A DNA stretch of 15,334 bases, taken from NCBI GenBank assembly GCA_900554095.1, contig USGC01000025.1, forward strand, positions 1-15,334, written 5' to 3'. This DNA comes from an uncultured bacterium (GTDB taxonomy: Bacteria > Cyanobacteriota > Vampirovibrionia > Gastranaerophilales > Gastranaerophilaceae). The number at the start of each line of letters is the position of its first letter. Within the stretch, counting starts at the first letter, position 1. Below the pieces are notes generated by a model. The model was not told the DNA's origin. It worked only from the letters and a program-made list of their open reading frames with translations, and did no database searches. Shown here one piece after another: positions 6,952-14,995 of the stretch. A program made the translations under genes and the position numbers.

Positions 6952-8292
6952 ATGAAAATAATTATTTACGGCGCAACAGAAGTCGGATGTCTTTTAGCAA
7001 CAGAATTTTTTGAAGACCACGACATCACAATCATTGATAAAGAAGAAAATTGTACTAATGAATTTTCTAAGCTTGATATAAGTTATGTTCAAGGCAATGC
7101 CAGCGATATTGAAGTATTAAAATGTGCTGATGTGAAAAATTCAGACATATTTATAGCTTGCACAAACATGGATGAGATGAATATTGTTGCCTGTCTTGCA
7201 GCCAAAAGATACGGCAAAATAAGAACCATATGTTTTGTCAGCAAAGAAGAATATAAAAATACTCTCACTTATGAAAAAAATGATGATTATTTTACAGATG
7301 TATTTATAGACTACATAATCTGGCCGGAAGAACTTTTAACACAAGAAATTTTCCGGATTGTAACTGTGGCTCATGCTCTTGATGTTGAAAACTTCGCAGA
7401 TGGCAAAGCAAGGCTTTTGGAGTACAAAGTCCGCGAAGACAATGCCATTGTAAATAAAAAAATTAAAGACGTAGGATTTACAAACGAAACTCTTATTGTC
7501 GGAATTACCCGCAACTGCCAGCTTTTCATTCCTTATGGCGAAACAGAAATTCTTGCTGGCGACAAACTGATTTTTATGGGCACTTCTCATTCTCTTGATA
7601 TTCTTGCAGGAACTTTTTTTCACGAAAAAGAATATGTTAAAAATGTCTCAATCATCGGCGGCGGCAACGTAGGCTTGATGCTTGCGAAAAGCCTGGAAAC
7701 TTTAAAAATTAAAACAAAAATTATTGAAAAAAGTTACGAAAGATGCCAATGTCTTTCGCAAGAGTTAAGCAATACTCTAATCTTAAACGGAGACGGGACG
7801 GATTTAAAATTGCTTGATGAAGAAGATATAGGTTCATCCGATGTTGTAATAAGTGTTACAAATAATGACGAGCGCAATCTTTTATGTTCTCTTTTATCAA
7901 AACAGCTTGGTGTAAAAAGAGTTATAGCAAGAGTTTCCAAAGTTTTGAATATCCCGCTTTTTGAAAAAGTCGGTATTGATATCGCGATTTCTCCTAAAAA
8001 CTCAGCTATAAATGAAGTAAGAAATGATTTATTGGAAAATGATGTAGATATTTTGGCAACAGTCGAACAAGGCCAGGGCGAAGTTTTGGAAATTGCAGTG
8101 CAAAGAGAATTCCATGGCAAAAAAATCATGGATTTATCAATGCCAAAACGCGCAATTATCGGTATTGTGGAAAGAAAAAATTCCGTTATAATCCCGAAAG
8201 GCGACATTGAAATCCATACCGGCGATATTTTAATCATATTTACAAAGGCAGAAGATGCTGATGAAATTAAGAAATTTTTTAAGGTAAAGTAA
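6952..8292 (+). CDS. trkA: TrkA, NAD-binding regulatory subunit of the K+ uptake system
   Basis: A 446-aa cytosolic protein with two tandem RCK modules (TrkA_N plus TrkA_C, twice), the layout of full-length TrkA. The first Rossmann half starts at residue 2 (KIIIYGATEVG, 7-12 as the loop) with the acidic strand end ITIIDKEE. Its TrkA_C part is at about 140-225. The second half has an intact loop G236-G-G238-N-V-G241 followed by KIIEKSYERC, and its TrkA_C part is at about 365-446. In the first loop the middle glycine of GxGxxG is Thr (T9), so dinucleotide binding there may be weakened. TrkA assembles as a ring under TrkH and gates K+ flux in response to nucleotides. The start ATG has no Shine-Dalgarno and lies at the predicted transcription start. 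trkH begins one base after the stop, so the two are co-translated. Confidence 0.95.
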   Translation: MKIIIYGATEVGCLLATEFFEDHDITIIDKEENCTNEFSKLDISYVQGNASDIEVLKCADVKNSDIFIACTNMDEMNIVACLAAKRYGKIRTICFVSKEEYKNTLTYEKNDDYFTDVFIDYIIWPEELLTQEIFRIVTVAHALDVENFADGKARLLEYKVREDNAIVNKKIKDVGFTNETLIVGITRNCQLFIPYGETEILAGDKLIFMGTSHSLDILAGTFFHEKEYVKNVSIIGGGNVGLMLAKSLETLKIKTKIIEKSYERCQCLSQELSNTLILNGDGTDLKLLDEEDIGSSDVVISVTNNDERNLLCSLLSKQLGVKRVIARVSKVLNIPLFEKVGIDIAISPKNSAINEVRNDLLENDVDILATVEQGQGEVLEIAVQREFHGKKIMDLSMPKRAIIGIVERKNSVIIPKGDIEIHTGDILIIFTKAEDADEIKKFFKVK

Positions 8293-8293
8293 T

Positions 8294-9766
8294 ATGCGTT
8301 TAAATTATTTGGCAAATGCTTTAGGTTTAATTTTTAAATACATCGGATTTGTAATACTTATTCCAATAATTGTTGCAATATTCTATAAAGATTACAATTC
8401 GATTTTGCCTTTTTTTACAGCAGGAATTTTTTCAATATTGACGGGCCATGCTCTGAGAAAATTTGTCAAAAATGCATATAAGATAGAAAGTTTAAACGAT
8501 ATCAAAAAGGGTGAAGCTCTTTGTATTGTAGCATTTGCATGGATAATTTTCGGAATAATATCAGGCTTGCCGTATCTTTTTTACGGTTTACATCCGATAG
8601 ATGCTCTTTTCGAATCAGTTTCTGGAATAACGACAACAGGGGCAACAATTCTTACTCACTTTGATTATCCAAAAGCATTTTTCTTTTGGCGCTCATTTAC
8701 TCAGTGGTTGGGCGGTTTAGGAATAATCGTCTTGTTCATTGCAATTCTGCCGCAATTTGCGGTTGCAGGACGGCAAATGTTCTTTGCCGAAGCCCCGGGC
8801 CCAACAGAAGACAAAATTACGCCAAGAATAAGAAACACTGCCTCTGCTTTATGGAAAGTATATGCCGGTATGACACTGATAGAAATAATTTTGCTGCATT
8901 TGGCAGGAATGCCTTTATTTGATGCATTATGTAATTCACTTTCAACCTTAGCAGCCGGAGGTTTTTCACCAAACCCACAAAGTACTGCAGGTTATCACTC
9001 TAACACTATAAACTGGATTATAATTGTTTTTATGTTTTTTGCCGGTGCAAGTTTTAACCTTCAATACAAGGTGATTAGTCAAAAAAATATTTCATTGTTT
9101 TTTAAAAACGAAGAATTTAAAACATATTTATTTATGGTGCTTCTTATGTCCGGCTTAATAACATTGGCTCTAGTCGTTAATAATAACTACAGTATATTCC
9201 AAGGAATCACTGATGCATTGTACCAGGTTGTGAGCATTACGACGTCCACTGGCAGCGCAAATACTGATTTTAACAACTGGGATTTGACCGCAAAAATTTT
9301 ATTGTTTATGGTAATGTTTATGGGTTCGTGCTCTAGTTCTGCCGGCGGCGGCATAAAAATGACACGATGGCTTTTGGTATTTAAGTCAATGAAAAGTTCT
9401 CTAATCAGAATTTTACACCCAAATGCTGTTGTAAATATAAAAATAGATAATCAAATTGTCCAGCCTGAAGTTATAAGACAAATAATTGTATTTGTATTCT
9501 TTTACATAATGCTTTTTGCAGTTGGAGCGGTGTTAATTGCATTGATTGAACAGAACACAACTATTGGACTGACGGGTTCTATAACTGCACTTGGCAATAT
9601 CGGCCTCGGTTTTGGCTCTATAGCCGGCCCTATGGGTTCATTCAGCAGCATGCATCTTACTACAAAAATCATTATGGTAATCTCTATGCTTGTCGGAAGA
9701 TTAGAAATTATTCCATTTTTAGTAATGTTTCAACGCGATTTTTGGACTATTAAAGAAAGTAATTAA
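8294..9766 (+). CDS. trkH: TrkH, membrane subunit of the K+ uptake system
   Basis: A 490-aa polytopic inner-membrane protein, the K+-conducting subunit of Trk. All four selectivity-filter loops of the four-repeat channel are visible, each with its key glycine: TTTGAT (113-118, G116), LAAGGFS (219-225, G223), TSTGSA (317-322, G320) and LGNIGLG (433-439, G437). The intramembrane gating loop of repeat three is recognisable as SCSSSAGGGIKMTR, and the conserved basic residue of the last helix as VGRLEIIP. Length and motif spacing match TrkH rather than the shorter KtrB. The ribosome binding site AAGG lies inside the end of trkA, 9 bases before the ATG. Together with the adjacent trkA this should form a TrkAH complex for K+ accumulation; no c-di-AMP riboswitch or other regulator is seen upstream. 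Confidence 0.95.
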   Translation: MRLNYLANALGLIFKYIGFVILIPIIVAIFYKDYNSILPFFTAGIFSILTGHALRKFVKNAYKIESLNDIKKGEALCIVAFAWIIFGIISGLPYLFYGLHPIDALFESVSGITTTGATILTHFDYPKAFFFWRSFTQWLGGLGIIVLFIAILPQFAVAGRQMFFAEAPGPTEDKITPRIRNTASALWKVYAGMTLIEIILLHLAGMPLFDALCNSLSTLAAGGFSPNPQSTAGYHSNTINWIIIVFMFFAGASFNLQYKVISQKNISLFFKNEEFKTYLFMVLLMSGLITLALVVNNNYSIFQGITDALYQVVSITTSTGSANTDFNNWDLTAKILLFMVMFMGSCSSSAGGGIKMTRWLLVFKSMKSSLIRILHPNAVVNIKIDNQIVQPEVIRQIIVFVFFYIMLFAVGAVLIALIEQNTTIGLTGSITALGNIGLGFGSIAGPMGSFSSMHLTTKIIMVISMLVGRLEIIPFLVMFQRDFWTIKESN

Positions 9767-9776
9767 TTTCTTTTTT
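9754..9776 (+). terminator. Possible weak terminator after trkH
   Basis: AGAAA (9754-9758) can pair with TTTCT (9767-9771) around an AATT loop with one mismatch, followed by a T-run. The stem is short and AT-only and overlaps the trkH stop codon, so efficient termination is doubtful. Confidence 0.25.
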
Positions 9777-9800
9777 GAATAATTTAATATACATAAATGA

Positions 9801-9828
9801 TTAAAATGAACAAATCCTATTATAAAAT
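9801..9828 (+). promoter_or_regulatory. Candidate promoter of the efflux operon
   Basis: In the 103-base gap after trkH, TTAAAA (9801-9806) is spaced 16 bp from TAAAAT (9823-9828); an overlapping TATAAA (9821-9826) is an alternative -10. This is the only sizeable gap before the four-gene efflux operon. The AT-rich context weakens the call. Confidence 0.35.
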
Positions 9829-9853
9829 CGTTAATATAAATGGAACAACGATT
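9826..9853. repeat. Operator-like inverted repeat before the efflux operon
   Basis: AATCGTT (9826-9832) and AACGATT (9847-9853) are perfect inverted copies with centres 21 bp apart, two helical turns. The dyad overlaps the candidate -10 and spans the expected transcription start, where a dimeric repressor would block initiation. It could equally form an RNA hairpin just upstream of the GAGGA at 9856-9860. Confidence 0.5.
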
Positions 9854-9855
9854 CT

Positions 9856-9860
9856 GAGGA
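9856..9860 (+). promoter_or_regulatory. Shine-Dalgarno supporting a TTG start
   Basis: GAGGA lies 9 bases before the TTG at 9870-9872, which opens the TolC-like frame directly at its signal peptide. No ATG in that frame is better placed. Confidence 0.65.
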
Positions 9861-9869
9861 TTTTCGCCA

Positions 9870-11321
9870 TTGAATTTCATTAGAAAATCAAAATTATTTT
9901 TAACAATCATAGTATTGGTATTTACGATTTGGACAGCAGATGCTGCTGAAATAGCGGCTGTACAAAAAGGAATTGTTCTTTCTATGGAAGATTGCATTGA
10001 TATTGCACTCCAAAACAGCCCAGCAGTGAAAAAAGCCCGTTTTAACTACAAGTTAAGCAAAACAGATGTAGGACTTGCTAAATCTGAATTCTTTCCGACG
10101 CTTGGGGTTGGCACAGGTTACAATCTTAACGAAAACAATAACAACATCAGAAATACAAGCAGCAATTATTTAAGCGCAGAAGCTTCGATTAACCAGCTTA
10201 TATGGAATTTTGGAAAAACAAACGCCAAAATCCGTATGGAAAAATTTAACAAAATATCATCTCAATACTCATTTGATAACACTGTTTTATCAACAATTTA
10301 CACTGTTAAAAATTATTATTATGCGGTTCTTGCGGCAAAAGCCAATGTCGATGTAAACAGAGCCAATGTTCAAATCAACGAAAGAAATTACATAAGAACA
10401 AAAGCCTACTTTGATGAAGGAATTAAATCTAAAATCGACCTTGTAAATGCGGAAGTATATCTGAGCGACTCAAAAGTTTCGCTTGTCCAATCAGAAAACA
10501 CTTATAAAAATGCTCTGGTTAAATTAAATAATGCAATGTATATTGCCTATGCGCCCGATTATGAAATTAAAAATACAGAAACATTCAACTTTCAACGAAA
10601 TGTTATTCCTGTAAATCTAGAAAAAATTTCCGAGAAAAAAGATTTGAGTGCTCCGCCGCAAGGGGTTTCTGACGCTTTTTTAACATCGTCAGTTGAAAAA
10701 TTAGATGTCATAGAACATTATAAATTTAAGCCTTTTCCATATACCTTTGAGGAATCAGTTGAAATGGCAGTAAAAAATCGTCCGGATTTAAAAGCTTATG
10801 ACGCCACTCTTAACGCGATGAAGCAGTCTTTGCTCGCTGTAAAAAGAGAATATTATCCTGAATTAAGCGGTTCTGCCGGATATGGTTTTAGAGATACAAA
10901 TTCGCAAAATTCATTTACGCTGGGCGTTTCGCTCAAAACAAATGTCAATATTATGGGTCAGAAAAACAAAATCGATGCCGCTAAAATTCAAGTTGATATT
11001 GCTGAAAACGAAATTGATTTACTTAAACAAGATATCTATTTTGAAGTTCAAGCTGCATATATTGACATGATACAATTAGAAAAACAAATTCCGCTTTTGG
11101 CTGTCAAAGTAAAGCAAACACTCGAAAACCTTGAACTTGCTGATGGCAGATACTTTGTCGGAATTGGTGATTACATCCAGCTTCAAGATGCAAAAGTTAA
11201 CTACAACAACGCTCAGCAAGAATATGTCAAAGCCGTTTATGAATACAACGTCGCAAGAGCAAAACTTGAGCAGGCAATCGCTCTTAAACCTGATGTTAAA
11301 ATATCAATAGAGGATAAATAA
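9870..11321 (+). CDS. TolC-like outer-membrane efflux channel
   Basis: A 483-aa outer-membrane factor that should form a trimeric beta-barrel plus periplasmic alpha-tunnel. It begins at TTG with a signal peptide (KLFLTIIVLVFTIWTADAA, cleavage near residue 26). Two OEP repeats are visible, each opening with the family's helix signature: LSMEDCIDIALQNSPAVKKA at about 34-53 and YTFEESVEMAVKNRPDLKA at about 291-309. In each, a strand such as FFPTLGVGTGYN or YYPELSGSAGYG leads into the barrel, and long polar helices rich in Asn, Lys and Glu follow. A Pro/Ser-rich link between the repeats (about 235-285) is longer than in E. coli TolC. The stop overlaps the adaptor start by one base, so this is the first gene of a complete tripartite exporter. 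The exported substrate is unknown. Confidence 0.92.
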   Translation: MNFIRKSKLFLTIIVLVFTIWTADAAEIAAVQKGIVLSMEDCIDIALQNSPAVKKARFNYKLSKTDVGLAKSEFFPTLGVGTGYNLNENNNNIRNTSSNYLSAEASINQLIWNFGKTNAKIRMEKFNKISSQYSFDNTVLSTIYTVKNYYYAVLAAKANVDVNRANVQINERNYIRTKAYFDEGIKSKIDLVNAEVYLSDSKVSLVQSENTYKNALVKLNNAMYIAYAPDYEIKNTETFNFQRNVIPVNLEKISEKKDLSAPPQGVSDAFLTSSVEKLDVIEHYKFKPFPYTFEESVEMAVKNRPDLKAYDATLNAMKQSLLAVKREYYPELSGSAGYGFRDTNSQNSFTLGVSLKTNVNIMGQKNKIDAAKIQVDIAENEIDLLKQDIYFEVQAAYIDMIQLEKQIPLLAVKVKQTLENLELADGRYFVGIGDYIQLQDAKVNYNNAQQEYVKAVYEYNVARAKLEQAIALKPDVKISIEDK

Positions 11322-12490
11322 TGAAATTGAAAAAACGAATTTTAATACCAATAATCACGCTTCTAATTTTAGCCTTAGCCGCCGGGGCCCATACGATAAT
11401 TAAAAAACAAGTGAAGTACGAAACCAGAAAAATCCGGCGTTGTACTATAACCGAAGTTGTTGAAGCCTCCGGGACTATTAACCCTGTAAACACAGTAAGC
11501 GTAGGTTCAACAGTGTCAGGTTTGATAAAAGAAATTTATGTAGACTTCAACTCGCAAGTAAAAAAAGGCCAAATTCTTGCCCAAATCGACCCCGCTAACT
11601 TTGAAGCCTCTGTACAGCAAAACCAAGCCCAAATTAACAACGCTCAGGCTAACGTCGCAAAACTTCAGGCAATTGCGGAATACGATAAAAAAATGTATGA
11701 AAGATACAAAAACCTTTATGCAAAAAACTTTGTTGCAAAAAGCGAACTTGATCAGATGAAAAGCAATTACTATTCAGACTTAGCACAAATTGAGGCCGCA
11801 CGCGCTCAAATCCGCCAATATCAGGCAACCCTAAAAACTGCTCAAACAAACCTCGGTTATACAAGAATTATAGCACCGGTTGACGGCACAATAATCTCAA
11901 GAGAAATCGACTTAGGCCAGCCGGTTGCAGCAAGCTTTCAAGCCCCTCAACTCTTTACAATTGCGCAAGACTTGACAAAGATGCAGATAGAAGTAAATGT
12001 TTCAGAAGCTGATATCGGTAAAGTACAAGAAGGGCAAGACGTGGTTTATACGTTGGACGGGTATCCGGATATTAATTTTAAAGGCAAGGTTACTCAAGTA
12101 AGAATTTCGCCCACAACAGTTTCTAACGTTGTTACCTACTCTGTTATTGTAGATGTTGAAAACGAAGATTTGAAACTTAAACCCGGTATGACGGCTAATG
12201 TTTCGATTATCGTTAACAATGCCGAAAACGTTCTGTGTGCGCCAAACTCTGCCTTAAAATTCACACCTGACACTGAAGGAAAAGGTGAAAAATACAAAAA
12301 TCAAGGTATATGGATTTTAGAAGAAAAACGCCCCAAGCGTATCGACATACAAACAGGTGCAAGCAATGATACAAAAACAGAAATTAAAGGAAAAGAAATT
12401 GCTGAAAATACACTTGTAATTGTAGGCATTGATGATGGTAAGCCTAAAAGCAAAGGCAAAAATAAACGCCGCCCAATGAGGATGTTCTAA
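11321..12490 (+). CDS. MacA-like periplasmic adaptor (membrane fusion protein)
   Basis: A 389-aa HlyD/MacA-family adaptor. It has an uncleaved-looking N-terminal anchor (about 6-25, ILIPIITLLILALAAGAH), then the first lipoyl half (VGSTVSGLIKEIYVDFNSQV), a helical hairpin at about 90-165 with heptad-like Gln/Ala/Lys content, and the second lipoyl half (LGYTRIIAPVDGTIISREID). A beta-barrel domain (IEVNVSEADIGKVQEGQDV) and a membrane-proximal domain ending in a basic tail follow. It would link the inner-membrane MacB-type transporter to the TolC-like channel encoded just upstream. Its ATG shares a base with that gene's stop, with AGAGGA 6 bases ahead, and its own stop overlaps the ATPase start by one base. 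Such overlaps imply translational coupling and balanced assembly. The symbol macA is not assigned because the substrate is unknown. Confidence 0.92.
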   Translation: MKLKKRILIPIITLLILALAAGAHTIIKKQVKYETRKIRRCTITEVVEASGTINPVNTVSVGSTVSGLIKEIYVDFNSQVKKGQILAQIDPANFEASVQQNQAQINNAQANVAKLQAIAEYDKKMYERYKNLYAKNFVAKSELDQMKSNYYSDLAQIEAARAQIRQYQATLKTAQTNLGYTRIIAPVDGTIISREIDLGQPVAASFQAPQLFTIAQDLTKMQIEVNVSEADIGKVQEGQDVVYTLDGYPDINFKGKVTQVRISPTTVSNVVTYSVIVDVENEDLKLKPGMTANVSIIVNNAENVLCAPNSALKFTPDTEGKGEKYKNQGIWILEEKRPKRIDIQTGASNDTKTEIKGKEIAENTLVIVGIDDGKPKSKGKNKRRPMRMF

Positions 12491-13182
12491 TGGCGCTAAT
12501 TGAAGTAAAAAACGCTATAAAAACATATCAAACAGGCGAAGACAGCTTTAATGCGCTCAACGATGTTTCTCTTTCTGTTGAAGACGGTGAATTCGTTGCG
12601 ATTATGGGGACTTCAGGCTCAGGCAAGTCAACATTTATGAACATGTTAGGCACGCTTGACAAGCCAAATTCCGGCAGTTATTACCTGGATGGAATTGATA
12701 TGCTTTCACTCGATGCCGATAAACTCGCTGAGGTTAGAAATATAAAAATGGGCTTTGTTTTTCAAGGCTTCAACCTGATTGCACGCACCTCTGCGCTGGA
12801 AAATGTTCAGCTTCCGATGATTTACAAGGGAATTCCGGAAGAAGAAAGAATTGTAAGAGCAAAAAATGCACTCAAAATCGTTGGGCTTGAAGCACGTGAA
12901 GACCATATGCCAAATCAAATGTCCGGCGGGCAGCAGCAACGCGTGGCAATTGCGCGGGCAATCGTTAACGATCCGCCCTTAATTCTTGCAGATGAACCGA
13001 CCGGTAATTTAGATACCAAAACAAGTATTGAAGTGATGGAATTTTTCGTTAATCTTAACGAAAAAATGGGTAAAACTATAATTTTAGTAACGCACGAACC
13101 TGATATAGCTGAATATTGCAAGCGCGTTGTCAGGTTCAAAGACGGTAACATTGTTTCTGATGAAACTAAGGATAAGAAATGA
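12490..13182 (+). CDS. MacB/LolD-type ABC transporter ATPase
   Basis: A 230-aa stand-alone nucleotide-binding protein with every catalytic motif intact: Walker A GTSGSGKST (40-48), Q-loop Q92 in VFQGFNL, ABC signature MSGGQQQ (144-150), Walker B LILADE with catalytic E169, D-loop GNLD (172-175) and switch His H202 in THEPD. The QGFNLI and DEPTGNLD spellings are typical of the MacB/LolD/FtsE branch, whose members power mechanical, non-translocating transporters. It must pair with the permease encoded next, whose ATG overlaps this stop by four bases (ATGA). In E. coli MacB these two parts are one polypeptide; here they are separate, as in many Gram-positive and cyanobacterial systems. Confidence 0.95.
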   Translation: MALIEVKNAIKTYQTGEDSFNALNDVSLSVEDGEFVAIMGTSGSGKSTFMNMLGTLDKPNSGSYYLDGIDMLSLDADKLAEVRNIKMGFVFQGFNLIARTSALENVQLPMIYKGIPEEERIVRAKNALKIVGLEAREDHMPNQMSGGQQQRVAIARAIVNDPPLILADEPTGNLDTKTSIEVMEFFVNLNEKMGKTIILVTHEPDIAEYCKRVVRFKDGNIVSDETKDKK

Positions 13183-14408
13183 TAGATTTTAAATCAACAT
13201 TAAAAATGGCGGTTATATCGCTTAAAATCAATAAAATGCGCTCAATGCTTACATCTCTCGGCATAATAATTGGCGTAAGCGCGGTTATAATAATGCTTGC
13301 AGTGGGCGCAGGCGCAAGTGAAAAAATTGCCAAAGATATGGAATCTATGGGCAGCAACCTGCTTATGATACGTTCAAGCTCAGCGACTTCAGGTGGTGTA
13401 AGAATGGGTTCCGGCACCCGTCCCACTTTAACATTAAAAGATGCTGAGGCTATTGAATTAACCGCAAAAGGAGTTATGGCGGTTGCGCCTTACACCTCGC
13501 AAACCCAGCAGCTTACTTACGGCAACCAAAACTGGTCAACATCAGTTGCCGGCACAACCGACTCTTATCTTTTTATAAGAAATTACGAAGTCATCGATGG
13601 GAGAAGTTTTATACCAGAAGACATCAAAAACAACGCAAAAGTCGCTATTATAGGAAACACCGTTTCAACAGAACTTTTCGGTGATATGAACCCTATTGAT
13701 AAAACTCTTCGCATTGGAAACGTCCCATTCCGGGTCATAGGTCTTTTGAAAACAAAAGGCGAAAGCGGGATGGGTATGGATCAGGATGATTTAGTATTTA
13801 TTCCGATAACAACTGCTCAAAAAAAGGTTTTTGGTACAGATTTCCCCGGCACTGTCAAAATGATTAACGTAAAGGCGCAAAGCGAGGAAGCGCTGGCTTC
13901 TGCACAAGAAGATATTTACGATATTCTGCGGCGCCGCCACCGCATTGGCAAAAGCCAAGAAGATGATTTTGAAATTCGTAATTTAGCTGAAATGCAAGAA
14001 ACCATTAAATCTTCTGCAAAAACAATGTCTCTATTGCTTGGTGCAATTGCGTCTGTATCGCTTTTGGTCGGCGGTATCGGGATTATGAACATTATGCTCG
14101 TTTCCGTAACTGAGCGGACTAAAGAAATAGGAATTCGGATGGCAATCGGTGCGAAGGCCTCAGATATAAGGATACAGTTTCTAATAGAATCGTTTTTGTT
14201 ATCAATAGCAGGCGGACTTATAGGGGTTTTTATAGGGGTTTTCGGTGCAAAGGCGCTGCAAATATTCGCCTCAATGTCGATTTCAATATCCTGGTTTTCA
14301 ATAGCTCTATCGCTTGGATTTTCGGGAGCAATAGGCGTGCTGTTCGGATATTACCCGGCTTACAAAGCCTCTCTTTTAAATCCTATTGATGCTCTAAGAT
14401 ATGAGTAG
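13179..14408 (+). CDS. MacB-like ABC transporter permease (FtsX fold)
   Basis: A 409-aa inner-membrane protein with the four-helix MacB/FtsX topology. The first helix is at about 22-45 (SMLTSLGIIIGVSAVIIMLAV). A large periplasmic domain covers about 48-280 and holds the MacB_PCD motif region (TLTLKDAEAIE, then VIDGRSFIPED). Three C-terminal helices lie within about 283-400. The sequence MNIMLVSVTERTKEIGIRMAIGAK after helix two is the cytoplasmic coupling segment that contacts the ATPase, and the protein ends in NPIDALRYE, both hallmarks of this family. With the upstream ATPase, adaptor and channel it should form an ATP-driven exporter spanning both membranes. Known relatives export macrolides, peptides, toxins, lipoproteins or siderophores, so the cargo cannot be inferred. 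It is the last gene of the operon; I see no clear hairpin terminator after it. Confidence 0.94.
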   Translation: MIDFKSTLKMAVISLKINKMRSMLTSLGIIIGVSAVIIMLAVGAGASEKIAKDMESMGSNLLMIRSSSATSGGVRMGSGTRPTLTLKDAEAIELTAKGVMAVAPYTSQTQQLTYGNQNWSTSVAGTTDSYLFIRNYEVIDGRSFIPEDIKNNAKVAIIGNTVSTELFGDMNPIDKTLRIGNVPFRVIGLLKTKGESGMGMDQDDLVFIPITTAQKKVFGTDFPGTVKMINVKAQSEEALASAQEDIYDILRRRHRIGKSQEDDFEIRNLAEMQETIKSSAKTMSLLLGAIASVSLLVGGIGIMNIMLVSVTERTKEIGIRMAIGAKASDIRIQFLIESFLLSIAGGLIGVFIGVFGAKALQIFASMSISISWFSIALSLGFSGAIGVLFGYYPAYKASLLNPIDALRYE

Positions 14409-14421
14409 CTCTCCTTTTGCG

Positions 14422-14976
14422 TTATTTTTCTACACAACGAACCCTTTGTAAATCGCCTTTGTAATGGCGTCCGCAATTTCCTGCACGCATGTGGCAATTA
14501 TGGGCTACACTTTCTCCTATTGATTCGGCCCAGTAATTGACATGGACAAAGTTATCGCCTTGACCTTTTTTCTGGGCTAGATACATGTAATGCAATTCTA
14601 TAGCACGCGGCAGGCGCATGTTTTTTGCCTTGCAAACCTTATCCGCCAACTCCCAGCTCATGTTGTAACCATCATTACTAATCATATTTAAGTAATATTG
14701 TTTTTCAGAGCTATTAAGAGTTTTCAAATATTCATCAGCGTTTGAATCACGCGGCTCTACACAAATCGGATTATATTTACAGTCCCCATATCCTTCAAAA
14801 TTTCCCAAACAAGAAATTTTTAAACAATCTGTTTGAGTTGTGGAAGATTTAGGTTTTTCAATTTTTTTTGGAGGTACAACTTTTTTCTTATAAATATGCG
14901 GCTCGTTTGCCTTTGCAGCATTATAGACAATCAAAAATGCAAAGACTAAAATAGAAATTTTCATAAAACTTTTCAT
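14422..14976 (-). CDS. Secreted Cys-rich protein with a possible DUF1566/Lcl-like domain
   Basis: A 184-aa exported protein without a clear assigned family. A signal peptide (MKISILVFAFLIVYNAAKA) ends near residue 23. A Lys/Pro/Ser-rich linker (24-50) follows, then eight cysteines: 51, 56, 66, 72, 115, 161, 168 and 181. The spread suggests up to four disulfides and a periplasmic or extracellular site. The C-terminal part, about 103-184, reads like a DUF1566/Lcl-type C-type-lectin-like fold: SWELADKVCKAKNMRLPRAIEL, later NYWAES, and a final LQRVRCVEK. That match is by eye and tentative. AGGAGA lies 6 bases before the ATG, favouring the first Met over Met5. It starts 19 bases after the helicase stop, so the two are probably co-transcribed, and it is convergent with the efflux operon, 13 bases away. 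Confidence 0.72.
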   Translation of the reverse strand: MKSFMKISILVFAFLIVYNAAKANEPHIYKKKVVPPKKIEKPKSSTTQTDCLKISCLGNFEGYGDCKYNPICVEPRDSNADEYLKTLNSSEKQYYLNMISNDGYNMSWELADKVCKAKNMRLPRAIELHYMYLAQKKGQGDNFVHVNYWAESIGESVAHNCHMRAGNCGRHYKGDLQRVRCVEK

Positions 14977-14995
14977 ATAAATTCTCCTTATTTGC

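Noticed and set aside
7734..8315. A 193-codon open frame on the minus strand opposite the end of trkA
   Set aside because: It is fully antisense to a certain trkA with both RCK halves intact, has a composition typical of a reverse-frame shadow (Ser/Ile/Phe-rich), and has no recognised motif.
13166..13426. 86-codon minus-strand frame opposite the permease start
   Set aside because: Antisense to the conserved N-terminal helix of the MacB-like permease, without ribosome binding site or motif; a shadow frame.
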